A stretch of 64,000 nt of DNA from Aporrectodea caliginosa (Eukaryota; Annelida; Clitellata; Crassiclitellata; Lumbricidae), in assembly GCA_020284085.1 (NCBI GenBank), contig JACEVL010000207.1:910001-974000 (forward strand), in the 5' to 3' direction. The position numbers and the translations under genes are program-made. This document shows, in pieces, positions 54,661 to 64,000 of this stretch. A model generated the notes under the pieces. That model was not told the origin of the DNA. It saw only the letters and a program-made list of their open reading frames with translations, and searched no databases. Position 1 is the first letter of the stretch; the number at the start of each line of letters is the position of its first letter.

Positions 54661-55009
54661 TAATCTTAAACATAGTCTTAAACATAGTCATAATGAGGTT
54701 CATGATGATGACAGTGACCGTGTTTCATGGATAATCGTCCTGCCCAAATGAATTTCTTAATGTTGGGAGTATGGCTTTTCAGATTTATGGCCCAAAATGA
54801 AACGATTTACCAATTTTGGTGCAATATTAGAAGGTTATAGTAACACCCGATGCAGCTATATCATCCACCATAATTTGATGCCAGAAAAACTCAGAATTAA
54901 CAATATTATCGTGGAACTTTCAAACTTCAACGACCGATTACAAAAGGGTACAGATGTGACAGCTATAGTAAGTCTGACTCATCATTACATATAACCCCAA
55001 AACTTCAGT

Positions 55010-55112
55010 TCGGTACGGGTAAAACCGGGTATACCCGTACCCGTAATGCTCCTACCCGTACCCGACCCGACCCGTAAAATGTCTACCCCCGGCCCGTCCC
55101 GACCCCCGTACA
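55010..55112. repeat. (TACCCG)n-rich block, right
   Basis: CGGGTAAAACCGGGTATACC through GTCTACCCCCGGCCCGTC. Partly inverted relative to the left block (GGGTAGANCATTT on opposite strands), as for imperfect terminal inverted repeats. Confidence 0.55.
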
Positions 55113-55118
55113 TGTAAC

Positions 55119-55200
55119 TATTATGAGTAATTCGATGGATTCAGAGTTTAACGACAATGGCAACATAGGCCGTTGACGTCGACAGAAATGATTTTGAGCA
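55119..55200 (-). repeat. Type A end, copy A12
   Basis: Minus strand GAGAACTGCTCAAAATCATT, TCTGTCGACGTCAACGGCCT, then ATTGTCGTTAAACTCTGAAT; a deletion has removed part of the 3' stem arm. Confidence 0.6.
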
Positions 55201-55253
55201 GTTCTCACCGTTCATATTATGGCCTAATTTTATCGACTGGTTTCCCAGTTTAA

Positions 55254-55287
55254 CGGCAGCTTATGACAACATTGGCCGTTGCCGCCG
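55254..55287 (-). repeat. Hairpin A8, compensated stem
   Basis: Minus strand CGGCGGC with GCTGCCG (one G-U pair) around AACGGCCAATGTTGTCATAA, then GTTAAACTGGGAAACC. The preceding GTAATATGCCAAAACTAATC is shared with hairpin A1. Confidence 0.77.
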
Positions 55288-55337
55288 GCAAAGATTAGTT
55301 TTGGCATATTACGGTAACGAACTACTGTTCGTCGAAA

Positions 55338-55400
55338 CCTGCTTATATAAAGAAGAAGAAGGTTTTGTTTTAAAGGTGTCGTTAACAGCTTTGGCTTCCT
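55338..55400 (-). promoter_or_regulatory. PSE/TATA module 24
   Basis: Minus strand: GTTAACGACACCTTTAAAAC, then CTTTATATAAGCAGG. CGAACAGTAGTTCG (a perfect small hairpin) lies at the presumed start, and hairpin A8 about 54 bp after the TATA box. Confidence 0.66.
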
Positions 55401-55587
55401 ATTTGTTTCTGCAACAATATCTTGTGCTTGCCAGGTCTCATCTTAAACGAAAAGTAATTTAAAACATTGATATCGTTAAACAATGAATATTGGGGGCATT
55501 GTAAAAAATTTTCAGACCCCTTTAAATGGTGGCCTTGGAACGCTATGAAATTCTCGTTTTCTTTGCATTGTATTTCTAAATAATGTC

Positions 55588-55626
55588 TTCAACGACCTTT
55601 GATGTCTTAAGACGACGTTAAACTTG
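55588..55626 (+). repeat. Hairpin A9
   Basis: GTCTTC with GACGAC (one mismatch) around AACGACCTTTGATGTCTTAA, then GTTAAAC. Confidence 0.65.
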
Positions 55627-55794
55627 CACACCTCTTTAAAGCGCTGAATTTGCTTTATAAGAAACAGTGGCAATTTGCCATTCAAAATTGCTTAGATGTT
55701 ACCTTCAGTGTAGTTGTTCCACAGTAAGCGAAAGTGGTCTTGTAGGCCGAAAGATGTTTCACAATGTAAAATATGCAGAAAGATTTTCAAATGG

Positions 55795-56035
55795 GGGGTC
55801 CGGTGGCGCGTTGGATAACATCTGGCGAAGAGTGCGAGAGGTACCGAGTTCGAGCCCCGTTAGGGCGGATTTGCTTTGTAGGCTGCTATTAGCGCCGTGT
55901 ATTACAAGCTTTCTGTCTGTTCTGTTAGTAGTTAACTAGTTAAGATTGTTTCAATTGCATAACATGTAAATGTACAGCGCAGTGCGTTTGTCAGGCGCTA
56001 AATTAAAGAAAAGATATTATTATTATATTATTTAT
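55795..56035 (+). mobile_element. SINE-1 copy 8
   Basis: GGGGTCCGGTGGCGCGTTGG head, GAGTTCGAGCCCC B box, GTTAACTAGTTAAG in the body, 3' end TTTGTCAGGCGCTAAATTAA and a short (ATT)n. Same subfamily as copy 2. Confidence 0.86.
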
Positions 56036-56838
56036 ACTTTCGAGAATCGCCAATTGAAGCTTGGAAGCGATTAAATTAAACTAATTGTCACCGTCTAGCT
56101 ATGATTCGTAATATTTTCGTAATATTATACTTGGCTGAACTTCAACTAAGTTTTGCAAACAAAATACAATCAAATAGTCCATAAAAAAATCTGGGAGACA
56201 TTGTGTATTATTATAGTTCTATATTTTGGCTGAGCTGAGATCTGTGTCTTTCCATAACATAAGTACTCTGACTGCAACAAGATGTTGCTTAAAAAGAAAT
56301 GTAGCGTTTGAACGCAATTGAATGTATTATCTTACAACTAGATGGTTCGTCCTAGCGTGGGTGCTAAAGAATTTGACAAATTCACCGCGGGCCGCGTGTT
56401 GGCAAAATCTATCGCGGAAATTTGAATCTACGCGACCGTTTAAAAACAAAGCATCGCAACCTACTGAATTGTAAAGAGTCAACATCCATGTTCTTAGCGC
56501 GTATACTGCTATAGCACTGCCACCTACTGAAATGAAATGAATCTGTAGCGTCAGAAAAAAGATGACTTCAAGTCTTGATGGCATTTCTCTTCAAATATAA
56601 TTCATGATGCAGTGACGTAGCCAGGAATATATGATGGAGGGGGGTTTGGGATTGAGAAATATTTATTAATTATTGTGGTCAATCCCTTCTAGCGTGAACG
56701 AACGAGGGTGTTAAATACATCATGTCATGATGTATTTAGCTAATGTTCTCTGCTTAGCGTTATATATCATTTGGTAGCGTTAGTGACAAATTGGAACAAC
56801 CATTGCTGTACATGCGTCTAAAGTTATATACATATTGT
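56036..56838. other. Non-coding, with one hAT-like terminus
   Basis: GCAGTGACGTAGCCAGGA at about 56611 followed by a G-rich run looks like one end of a hAT-type MITE, but I do not find the other end. Otherwise nothing recognised. Confidence 0.4.
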
Positions 56839-56839
56839 A

Positions 56840-57005
56840 CAACGATGGCCAGTCTCAGGACTTCATCTGGACTTAGATTGGCACTTCCAGATTACGAATA
56901 TTGGCACAGTCGCGGAGTTCCGTCTCAGTAATTTCGCGTAGTTTCATTGTATTTGGTCGGGAGCGCCTCCAATAAGTCTGACTTTAAGTGGCGCTATATA
57001 AATTT
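56840..57005 (+). pseudogene. LINE-L 3' end
   Basis: GGGAGCGCCTCCAATAAGTC, then TAAGTGGCGCTATATAAATT. Coding content no longer readable. Confidence 0.65.
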
Positions 57006-57009
57006 ACAA

Positions 57010-57106
57010 TTACCATTTAACTCCGCCACTGCTCGCACTCTGGCAGTACCAGTCCCAAGTATGGAGAAAGGAGGAGGGCGACGCGAATCATCTTTGTTAT
57101 GACAGC
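57010..57106 (+). repeat. Type B repeat, copy 12, truncated by LINE-T
   Basis: AACTCCGCCACTGCTCGCAC, CAGTACCAGTCCCAAGTATG, GGAGGAGGGCGACGCGAATC, CTTTGTTATGACAG; the match then stops where LINE-T begins. Confidence 0.74.
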
Positions 57107-57472
57107 AGGATAAAGACAGGCTCCGATCCATCATAAGTAGGATGATCCGGCGGGGGTACCTCCCCGTTGACAGCCCAACCTTTGACCAGCTCTGTCGTAA
57201 AGTTGATGCCGCTCTCTTCACAGCTGTTTTAAACAACCCGCGGCATGTTGTAAATAAGTTGCTCCCACCAAGGAAATCAACTACCAATGCCCTTCGCACA
57301 TGGTCTAAAAACGGGGTCCTGACTCTTATTGACAGTAATTATTATGAGGAAAACATTTTAGGAAGAATGCTGTATTCCTGTTGATTTTGTGTTTGTCCTA
57401 TGATGTTTGTACACCGGAGTGCGGCTCTTTTGCAACCGGTTTAATAAAGAATGTACTTACTTACTTACAACA
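57107..57472 (+). pseudogene. LINE-T C-terminus with (TTAC)n tail
   Basis: DRLRSIISRMIRRGYLPVDS, TFDQLCRKVDAALFTAVLNN and RHVVNKLLPPRKSTTNALRT; about 90 intact codons to the stop near 57384. The 3' UTR CACCGGAGTGCGGCTC, TTTAATAAAGAATG runs into TTAC repeats (57447-57472). Inserted within type B copy 12. Confidence 0.83.
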
Positions 57473-57597
57473 ACTAACCATTTAGCAATTTTTACGTGCT
57501 GGAGTGTTTTTCACGATGGTCAGAACCTTCATAATAATTATGTGTAAATAATATACTAAATAATAATGTATACTATACATCACATCAGGCACTTGAA

Positions 57598-57645
57598 ACG
57601 GTTTATATAGCAGGAGGTGAATCTGTTTTAAAGGTGTCTTTATTG
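57598..57645 (-). promoter_or_regulatory. PSE/TATA module 25 (last before the minisatellite)
   Basis: Minus strand: AATAAAGACACCTTTAAAAC, 19 bp, TGCTATATAAACCG. It lies about 100 bp from the start of the 17-bp array and points away from it. Confidence 0.66.
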
Positions 57646-57740
57646 TCGATCACTTGTAATGATTTTCGATTTTTGAACGACGTCGTGTGATTGCTGATGT
57701 TTCAAAGATGTCTAAAGAGAAAAGCTTTAACCAGTCTTCA

Positions 57741-60700
57741 AAAGTTTGCTGAAATACTCATTCTGAGGTTTGCTGAGATTCTAAGTTTGCTGAGATAAAT
57801 GAGTTTGCTGAGATACTGAGTTTGCTGAGAAAATAAGTTTGCTGAGATTCTGAGTTTGCTGAGAAAATAAGTTTGCTGAGATACTGAGTTTGCTGAGAAA
57901 ATAAGTTTGCTGAGAAAATAAGTTTGCTGAGATACTGAGTTTGCTGAGAAAATAAGTTTGCTGAGAAAATAAGTTTGCTGAGAAAATAAGTTTGCTGAGA
58001 AAATAAGTTTGCTGAGATACTGAGTTTGCTGAGAAAATAAAGTTTGCTGAGATACTAAGTTTGCTGAGAAAATAAGTTTGCTGAGATAAGTTTGCTGAGA
58101 AAATAAGTTTGCTGAGAAAATAAGTTTGCTGAGAAAATAAGTTTGCTGAGAAAATAAGTTTGCTGAGAAAAAATAAGTTTGCTGAGAAAATAAGTTTGCT
58201 GAGAAAATAAGTTTGCTGAGAAAATAAGTTTGCTGAGATAAGTTTGCTGAGAAAATAAGTTTGCTGAGAGAAAATAAGTTTGCTGAGAAAATAAGTTTGC
58301 TGAGAAAATAAGTTTGCTGAGAAAATAAGTTTGCTGAGAAAATAAGTTTGCTGAGAAAATAAGTTTGCTGAGAAAATAAGTTTGTTGAGATACTGAGTTT
58401 GCTGAGAAAATAAGTTTGCTGAGAAAATAAGTTTGCTGAGAAAATAAGTTTGCTGAGAAAATAAGTTTGCTGAGAAACTGAGTTTGCTGAGAAAATAAGT
58501 TTGCTGAAAATAAGAGAAATAAGTTTGCTGAGAAAATAAGTTTGCTGAGAAAATAAGTTTGCTGAGAAAATAAGTTTGCTGAGAAAATAAGTTTGCTGAG
58601 AAAATAAGTTTGCTGAGAAAATAAGTTTGCTGAGAAAATAAGTTTGCTGAGAAAATAAGTTTGCTGAGAAAATAAGTTTGCTGAGAAAATGAGTTTGCTG
58701 AGAAAATAAGTTTGCTGAGAAAATAAGTTTGCTGAGAAAATAAGTTTGCTGAGAAAAATAAGTTTGCTGAGAAAATAAGTTTGCTGAGAAAATAAGTTTG
58801 CTGAGAAAATAAGTTTGCTGAGAAAATAAGTTTGCTGAGAAAATAAGTTTGCTGAGAAAATAAGTTTGCTGAGAAAATAAGTTTGCTGAGAAAATAAGTT
58901 TGCTGAGAAAATGAAGTTTGCTGAGAAAATAAGTTTGCTGAGAAAATAAGTTTGCTGAGATACTGAGTTTGCTGAGAAAATAAGTTTGCTGAGAAAATAA
59001 GTTTGCTGAGAAAATAAGTTTGCTGAGAAAATAAGTTTGCTGAGAAAATAAGTTTGCTGAGAAAATAAGTTTGCTGAGAAAATAAGTTTGCTGAGAAAAT
59101 AAGTTTGCTGAGAAAATAAGTTTGCTGAGAAAATAAGTTTGCTGAGAAAATAAGTTTGCTGAGAAAATAAGTTTGCTGAGAAAATAAGTTTGCTGAGAAA
59201 ATAAGTTTGCTGAGAAACTAAGTTTGCTGAGAAAATAAGTTTGCTGAGAAAAATAAGTTTGCTGAGATACTGAGTTTGCTGAGAAAATAAGTTTGTTGAG
59301 AAAATGTTTGCTGAGAAAATAAGTTTGCTGAGAAAATAAGTTTGCTGAGAAAATAAGTTTGCTGAGAAAATAAGTTTGCTGAGAAAATAAGTTTGCTGAG
59401 AAAATAAGTTTGCTGAGAAAATAAGTTTGCTGAGATACTGAGTTTGCTGAGAAAATAAGTTTGCTGAGAAAATAAGTTTGCTGAGAAAATAAGTTTGCTG
59501 AGAAAATAAGTTTGCTGAGAAAATAAGTTTGCTGAGAAAATAAGTTTGCTGAGAAAATAAGTTTGCTGAGAAAATAAGTTTGCTGAGAAAATAAGTTTGC
59601 TGAGAAAATAAGTTTGCTGAGAAAATAAGTTTGCTGAGAAAATAAGTTTGCTGAGAAAATAAGTTTGCTGAGAAAATAAGTTTGCTGAGAAAATAAGTTT
59701 GTTGAGAAAATAAGTTTGCTGAGAAAATAAGTTTGCTGAGAAAATAAGTTTGCTGAGAAAATAAGTTTGCTGAGAAAATAAGTTTGCTGAGAAAATAAGT
59801 TTGCTGAGAAAATAAGTTTGCTGAGAAAATAAGTTTGCTGAGAAAATAAGTTTGCTGAGAAAATAAGTTTTGCTGAGAAAATAAGTTTGCTGAGAAAATA
59901 AGTTTGCTGAGAAAATAAGTTTGCTGAGAAAATAAGTTTGCTGAGAAAATAAGTTTGCTGAGAAAATAAGTTTGCTGAGAAAATAAGTTTGCTGAGAAAA
60001 TAAGTTTGCTGAGAAAATAAGTTTGCTGAGAAAATAAGTTTGCTGAGAAAATAAGTTTGTTGAGAAAATAAGTTTGCTGAGAAAATAAGTTTGCTTGAGA
60101 AAATAAGTTTGCTGAGAAAATAAGTTTGCTGAGAAAATAAGTTTGCTGAGAAAATAAGTTTGCTTGAGAAAATAAGTTTGCTGAGAAAATAAGTTTGCTG
60201 AGAAAATAAGTTTGCTGGAGAAAATAAGTTTGCTTGAGAAAATAAGTTTGCTGAGAAAATAAGTTTGCTGAGAAAATAAGTTTGCTGAGAAAATAAGTTT
60301 GCTGAGAAAATAAGTTTGCTGAGAAAATAAGTTTGTTTTGAGAAAATAAGTTTGCTGAGAAAATAAGTTTGCTGAGAAAATAAGTTTGCTGAGAAAATAA
60401 GTTTGCTGAGAAAATAAGTTTGCTGAGAAAATAAGTTTGCTGAGAAAATAAGTTTGCTGAGAAAATAAGTTTGCTGAGAAAATAAGTTTGCTGAGAAAAT
60501 AAGTTTGCTGAGAAAATAAGTTTGTTGAGAAAATAAGTTTGCTGAGAAAATAAGTTTGCTGAGAAAATAAGTTTGCTGAGAAAATAAGTTTGCTGAGAAA
60601 ATAAGTTTGCTGAGAAAATAAGTTTGTTGAGAAAATAAGTTTGCTGAGAAAATAAGTTTGCTGAGAAAATAAGTTTGCTGAGAAAATAAGTTGCTGAGAA

Positions 60701-63700
60701 AATAAGTTTGCTGAGAAAATAAGTTTGCTGAGAAAATAAGTTTGCTGAGAAAATAAGTTTGCTGAGAAAATAAGTTTGCTGAGATACTGAGTTTGCTGAG
60801 AAAATAAGTTTGCTGAGAAAAAATAAGTTTGCTGAGAAAATAAGTTTGCTGAGAAAATAAGTTTGCTGAGAAAATAAGTTTGCTGAGCAAAAATAAGTTT
60901 GCTGAGAAAATAAGTTTGCTGAGAAAATAAGTTTGCTGAGAAAATAAGTTTGCTGAGAAAATAAGTTTGCTGAGAAAATAAGTTTGCTGAGATACTGAGT
61001 TTGCTGAGAAAATAAGTTTGCTGAGAAAATAAGTTTGCTGAGAAAATAAGTTTGCTGAGAAAATAAGTTTGCTGAGAAAATAAGTTTGCTGAGAAAATAA
61101 GTTTGCTGAGAAAATAAGTTTGCTGAGAAAATAAGTTTGCTGAGAAAATAAGTTTGCTGAGAAAATAAGTTTGCTGAGAAAATAAGTTTGCTGAGAAAAT
61201 AAGTTTGCTGAGAAAATAAGTTTGCTGAGATACTAAGTTTGCTGAGAAAATAAGTTTGCTGAGAAAATAAGTTTGCTGAGAAAATAAGTTTGCTGAGAAA
61301 ATAAGTTTGCTGAGAAAATAAGTTTGCTGAGATAATGAGTTTGTTGAGAAAATAAGTTTGCTGAGAAAATAAGTTTGCTGAGAAAATAAGTTTGCTGAGA
61401 AAATAAGTTTGCTGAGAAAATAAGTTTGCTGAGAAAATAAGTTTGTTGAGAAAATAAGTTTGCTGAGAAAATAAGTTTGCTGAGAAAATAAGTTTGCTGA
61501 GAAAATAAGTTTGCTGAGAAAATAAGTTTGCTGAGAAAATAAGTTTGCTGAGAAAATAAGTTTGCTGAGAAAATAAGTTTGCTGAGAAAATAAGTTTGCT
61601 GAGAAAATAAGTTTGCTGAGAAAAATAAGTTTGCTGAGAAAATAAGTTTGCTGAGAAAATAAGTTTGCTGAGAAAATAAGTTTGCTGAGAAAATAAGTTT
61701 GCTGAGAAAATAAGTTTGCTGAGAAAATAAGTTTGCTGAGAAAATAAGTTTGCTGAGAAAATAAGTTTGCTGAGAAACTAAGTTTGCTGAGAAAATAAGT
61801 TTGCTGAGAAAATAAGTTTGCTGAGAAAATAAGTTTGCTGAGAAAATAAGTTTGCTGAGAAAATAAGTTTGCTGAAAATAAGTTTGCTGAGAAAATAAGT
61901 TTGCTGAGAAAATAAGTTTGCTGAGAAAATAAGTTTGCTGAGAAAATAAGTTTGCTGAGAAAATAAGTTTGCTGAGAAAATAAGTTTGCTGAGAAAATAA
62001 GTTTGCTGAGAAAATAAGTTTGCTGAGAAAATAAGTTTGCTGAGAAAATAAGTTTGCTGAGAAAATAAGTTTGCTGAGAAAATAAGTTTGCTGAGAAAAT
62101 AAGTTTGCTGAGAAAATAAGTTTGCTGGAGAAAATAAGTTTGTCAGAGAAAATAAAGTTTGTTGGAGAAAATAAGTTTGCTGAGAAAATAAGTTTGCTGA
62201 GAAAATAAGTTTGCTGAGTTTGCTGAGAAAATAAGTTTGCTGAGAAAATAAGTTTGCTGAGAAAATAAGTTTGCTGAGAAAATAAGTTTGCTGAGAAAAT
62301 AAGTTTGCTGAGAAAATAAGTTTGCTGAGAAAATAAGTTTGCTGAGAAAATGAGTTTGCTGAGAAAATAAGTTTGCTGAGAAAATGAGTTTGCTGAGAAA
62401 ATAAGTTTGCTGAGAAAATAAGTTTGCTGAGATACTAAGTTTGCTGAGAAAATAAGTTTGTTTGCTGAGAAAATAAGTTTGCTGAGAAAATAAGTTTGTT
62501 GAGAAAATAAGTTTGCTGAGAAAATAAGTTTGCTGAGAAAATAAGTTTGCTGAGAAAATAAGTTTGCTGAGAAAATAAGTTTGCTGAGAAAATAAGTTTG
62601 CTGAGAAAATAAGTTTGCTGAGAAAATGAGTTTGCTGAGAAAATAAGTTTGCTGAGAAAATAAGTTTGCTGAGATACTGAGTTTGCTGAGAAAATAAGTT
62701 TGCTAAGTTTGCTGAGAAAATAAGTTTGCTGAGAGTTTGCTAAGTTTGCTGAGAAAATAAGTTTGCTGAGAAAATAAGTTTGCTGAGAAAATAAGTTTGC
62801 TGAGAAAATAAGTTTGCTGAGAAAATAAGTTTGCTGAGAAAATAAGTTTGCTGAGAAAATAAGTTTGCTGAGATAATGAGTTTGCTGAGAAAATAAGTTT
62901 GCTGAGAAAATAAGTTTGCTGAGAAAATAAGTTTGCTGAGAAAATAAGTTTGGTTGAGAAAATAAGTTTGCTGAGAAAATAAGTTTGCTGAGAAAATAAG
63001 TTTGCTGAGAAAATAAGTTTGCTGAGAAAATAAGTTTGCTGAGAAAATAAGTTTGCTGAGAAAATAAGTTTGCTGAGAAAATAAGTTTGCTGAGAAAATA
63101 AGTTTGCTGAGAAAATAAGTTTGCTGAGAAAATAAGTTTGCTGAGAAACTAAGTTTGCTGAGAAAATAAGTTTGCTGAGAAAATAAGTTTGCTGAAAATA
63201 AGTTTGCTGAGAAAATAAGTTTGCTGAGAAAATAAGTTTGCTGAGATAATGAGTTTGCTGAGAAAATAAGTTTGCTGAGAAAATAAGTTTGCTGAGAAAC
63301 TGAGTTTGCTGAGAAAATAAGTTTGCTGAGAAAATAAGTTTGCTGAGAAAATAAGTTTGCTGAGAAAAATAAGTTTGCTGAGAAAATAAGTTTGCTGAGA
63401 AAATAAGTTTGCTGAGAAAATAAGTTTGCTGAGAAAATAAGTTTGCTGAGAAAATAAGTTTGCTGAGAAAATAAGTTTGCTGAGAAAATAAGTTTGCTGA
63501 GAAAATAAGTTTGCTGAGAAAAAATGAGATACTTAAGTTTGCTGAGAAAATAAGTTTGCTGAGAAAATAAGTTTGCTGAGAAAATAAGTTTGCTGAGAAA
63601 ATAAGTTTGTTGAGAAAATAAGTTTGTTGAGAAACTAAGTTTGCTGAGAAAATAAGTTTGCTGAGAAAATAAGTTTGCTGAGAAAACTATAGTTTGCTGA

Positions 63701-64000
63701 GAAAATAAGTTTGCTGAGAAAATAAGTTTGCTGAGAAAATAAGTTTGCTGAGAATAATGCTGAGAAAATAAGTTTGCTGAGAAAATAAGTTTGCTGGAGA
63801 AAATAAGTTTGCTGAGATACTGAGTTTGCTGAGAAAAAAAGTTTGCTGAGAAAATAAGTTTGCTGAGAAAATAAGTTTGCTGAGAAAATAAGTTTGCTGA
63901 GAAAATAAGTTTGCTGAGAAAATAAGTTTGCTGAGAAAATAAGTTTGCTGAGAAAATAAGTTTGCTGAGAAAATGAGTTTGCTGAGAAAATAAGTTTGCT
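57741..64000. repeat. 17-bp minisatellite, about 365 units, open at the window end
   Basis: Unit AAGTTTGCTGAGAAAAT repeated head to tail for at least 6.26 kb, still going at the last base. Most units are identical. Recurrent variants are GAGATACTGAGTTTGCT, GAGATAATGAG, GTTGAG and single A or G insertions; variants are densest in the first 350 bp. On the minus strand the unit contains no stop triplet in any frame, so very long frames appear there (1050 codons at 57738-60890); I do not regard them as genes. Confidence 0.97.

Larger units (their letters stand above)
52400..55180. repeat. 58-bp direct repeats flanking a 2.7-kb block
   Basis: ATGTAACTATTATRAGNAAT and TCGATGGATNCAGAGTTTAA, CGACAATGGCAACATAG occur at about 52400-52456 and again at 55119-55175. 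Between them lie two (TACCCG)-rich arrays, an (AAT)n array and LINE-S copy 3. The right-hand copy continues into a normal type A end (GGCCGTTGACGTCGACAGAA). Confidence 0.75.

Noticed and set aside
52400..55180. LTR retrotransposon bounded by 58-bp direct repeats
   Set aside because: Repeats are too short for LTRs, no TG...CA ends, no primer-binding site, and the coding sequence inside is a non-LTR element.
57738..60890. A 1050-codon open frame of repeated 17-residue units on the minus strand
   Set aside because: The 17-bp repeat has no stop triplet on this strand in any frame, so long frames arise automatically. Hydrophobic, biased composition, no start context and no domain.
57741..64000. 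CRISPR-like or telomeric array
   Set aside because: There are no unique spacers and no G-rich telomere motif. Eukaryotic context; it is a plain minisatellite.

Overview
This is invertebrate metazoan nuclear DNA, probably from a marine animal; the sequence does not fix the phylum. The evidence is a spliced DEG/ENaC-type ion-channel gene with consensus splice sites, many families of non-LTR retrotransposon (LINE) remnants, three tRNA-derived SINE families, hAT- and PIF/Harbinger-type MITEs, and very abundant microsatellites. I see no operons, bacterial genes or CRISPR. Almost every long reading frame is a retrotransposon fragment or a simple-repeat artefact.

Layout. 1-3.5 kb: a nearly complete LINE (PHD-like finger, APE endonuclease, reverse transcriptase) on the minus strand, lying next to and in the same direction as two DEG/ENaC exons (3637-3794 and 4398-4983). 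5-13 kb: mostly non-coding, with SINE-1 copies, an RTE-like LINE end, a 37-bp minisatellite and small duplications. 13-57.7 kb: a mosaic of diverged segmental duplications and nested insertions. Its hallmark is a motif (core GACACCTTTAA) followed at near-fixed distance by a TATA box, found about 28 times on both strands and not seen in the first 13 kb. This is the layout of a snRNA-type (PSE plus TATA) promoter. The same stretch carries two 5'-truncated RNase H LINEs (20.85-26.3 kb) and many copies of a 3'-terminal hairpin whose stem covaries. 39.6-42.3 kb and 52.7-54.6 kb: pieces of a LINE with a restriction-like endonuclease domain, each embedded in (AAT)n arrays in the same polarity. 57.74 kb to the window end: a 17-bp minisatellite of roughly 365 copies that runs off the edge.

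How the parts relate. SINE-1 copies end in (ATT)n tails and may seed the arrays that the endonuclease LINE occupies. An L2-like LINE family ends in GCGCTATATAAAT plus a different microsatellite in each copy, and SINE-2 has the same 3' end, as in a LINE/SINE pair. The RNase H LINEs end in the covarying hairpin, which is also found 25-130 bp downstream of several PSE/TATA modules. The best candidate for an undescribed system is this cluster of PSE/TATA modules with their unidentified downstream RNAs, together with its link to the hairpin-ended retroelements. The promoter reading is inference from motif layout only.
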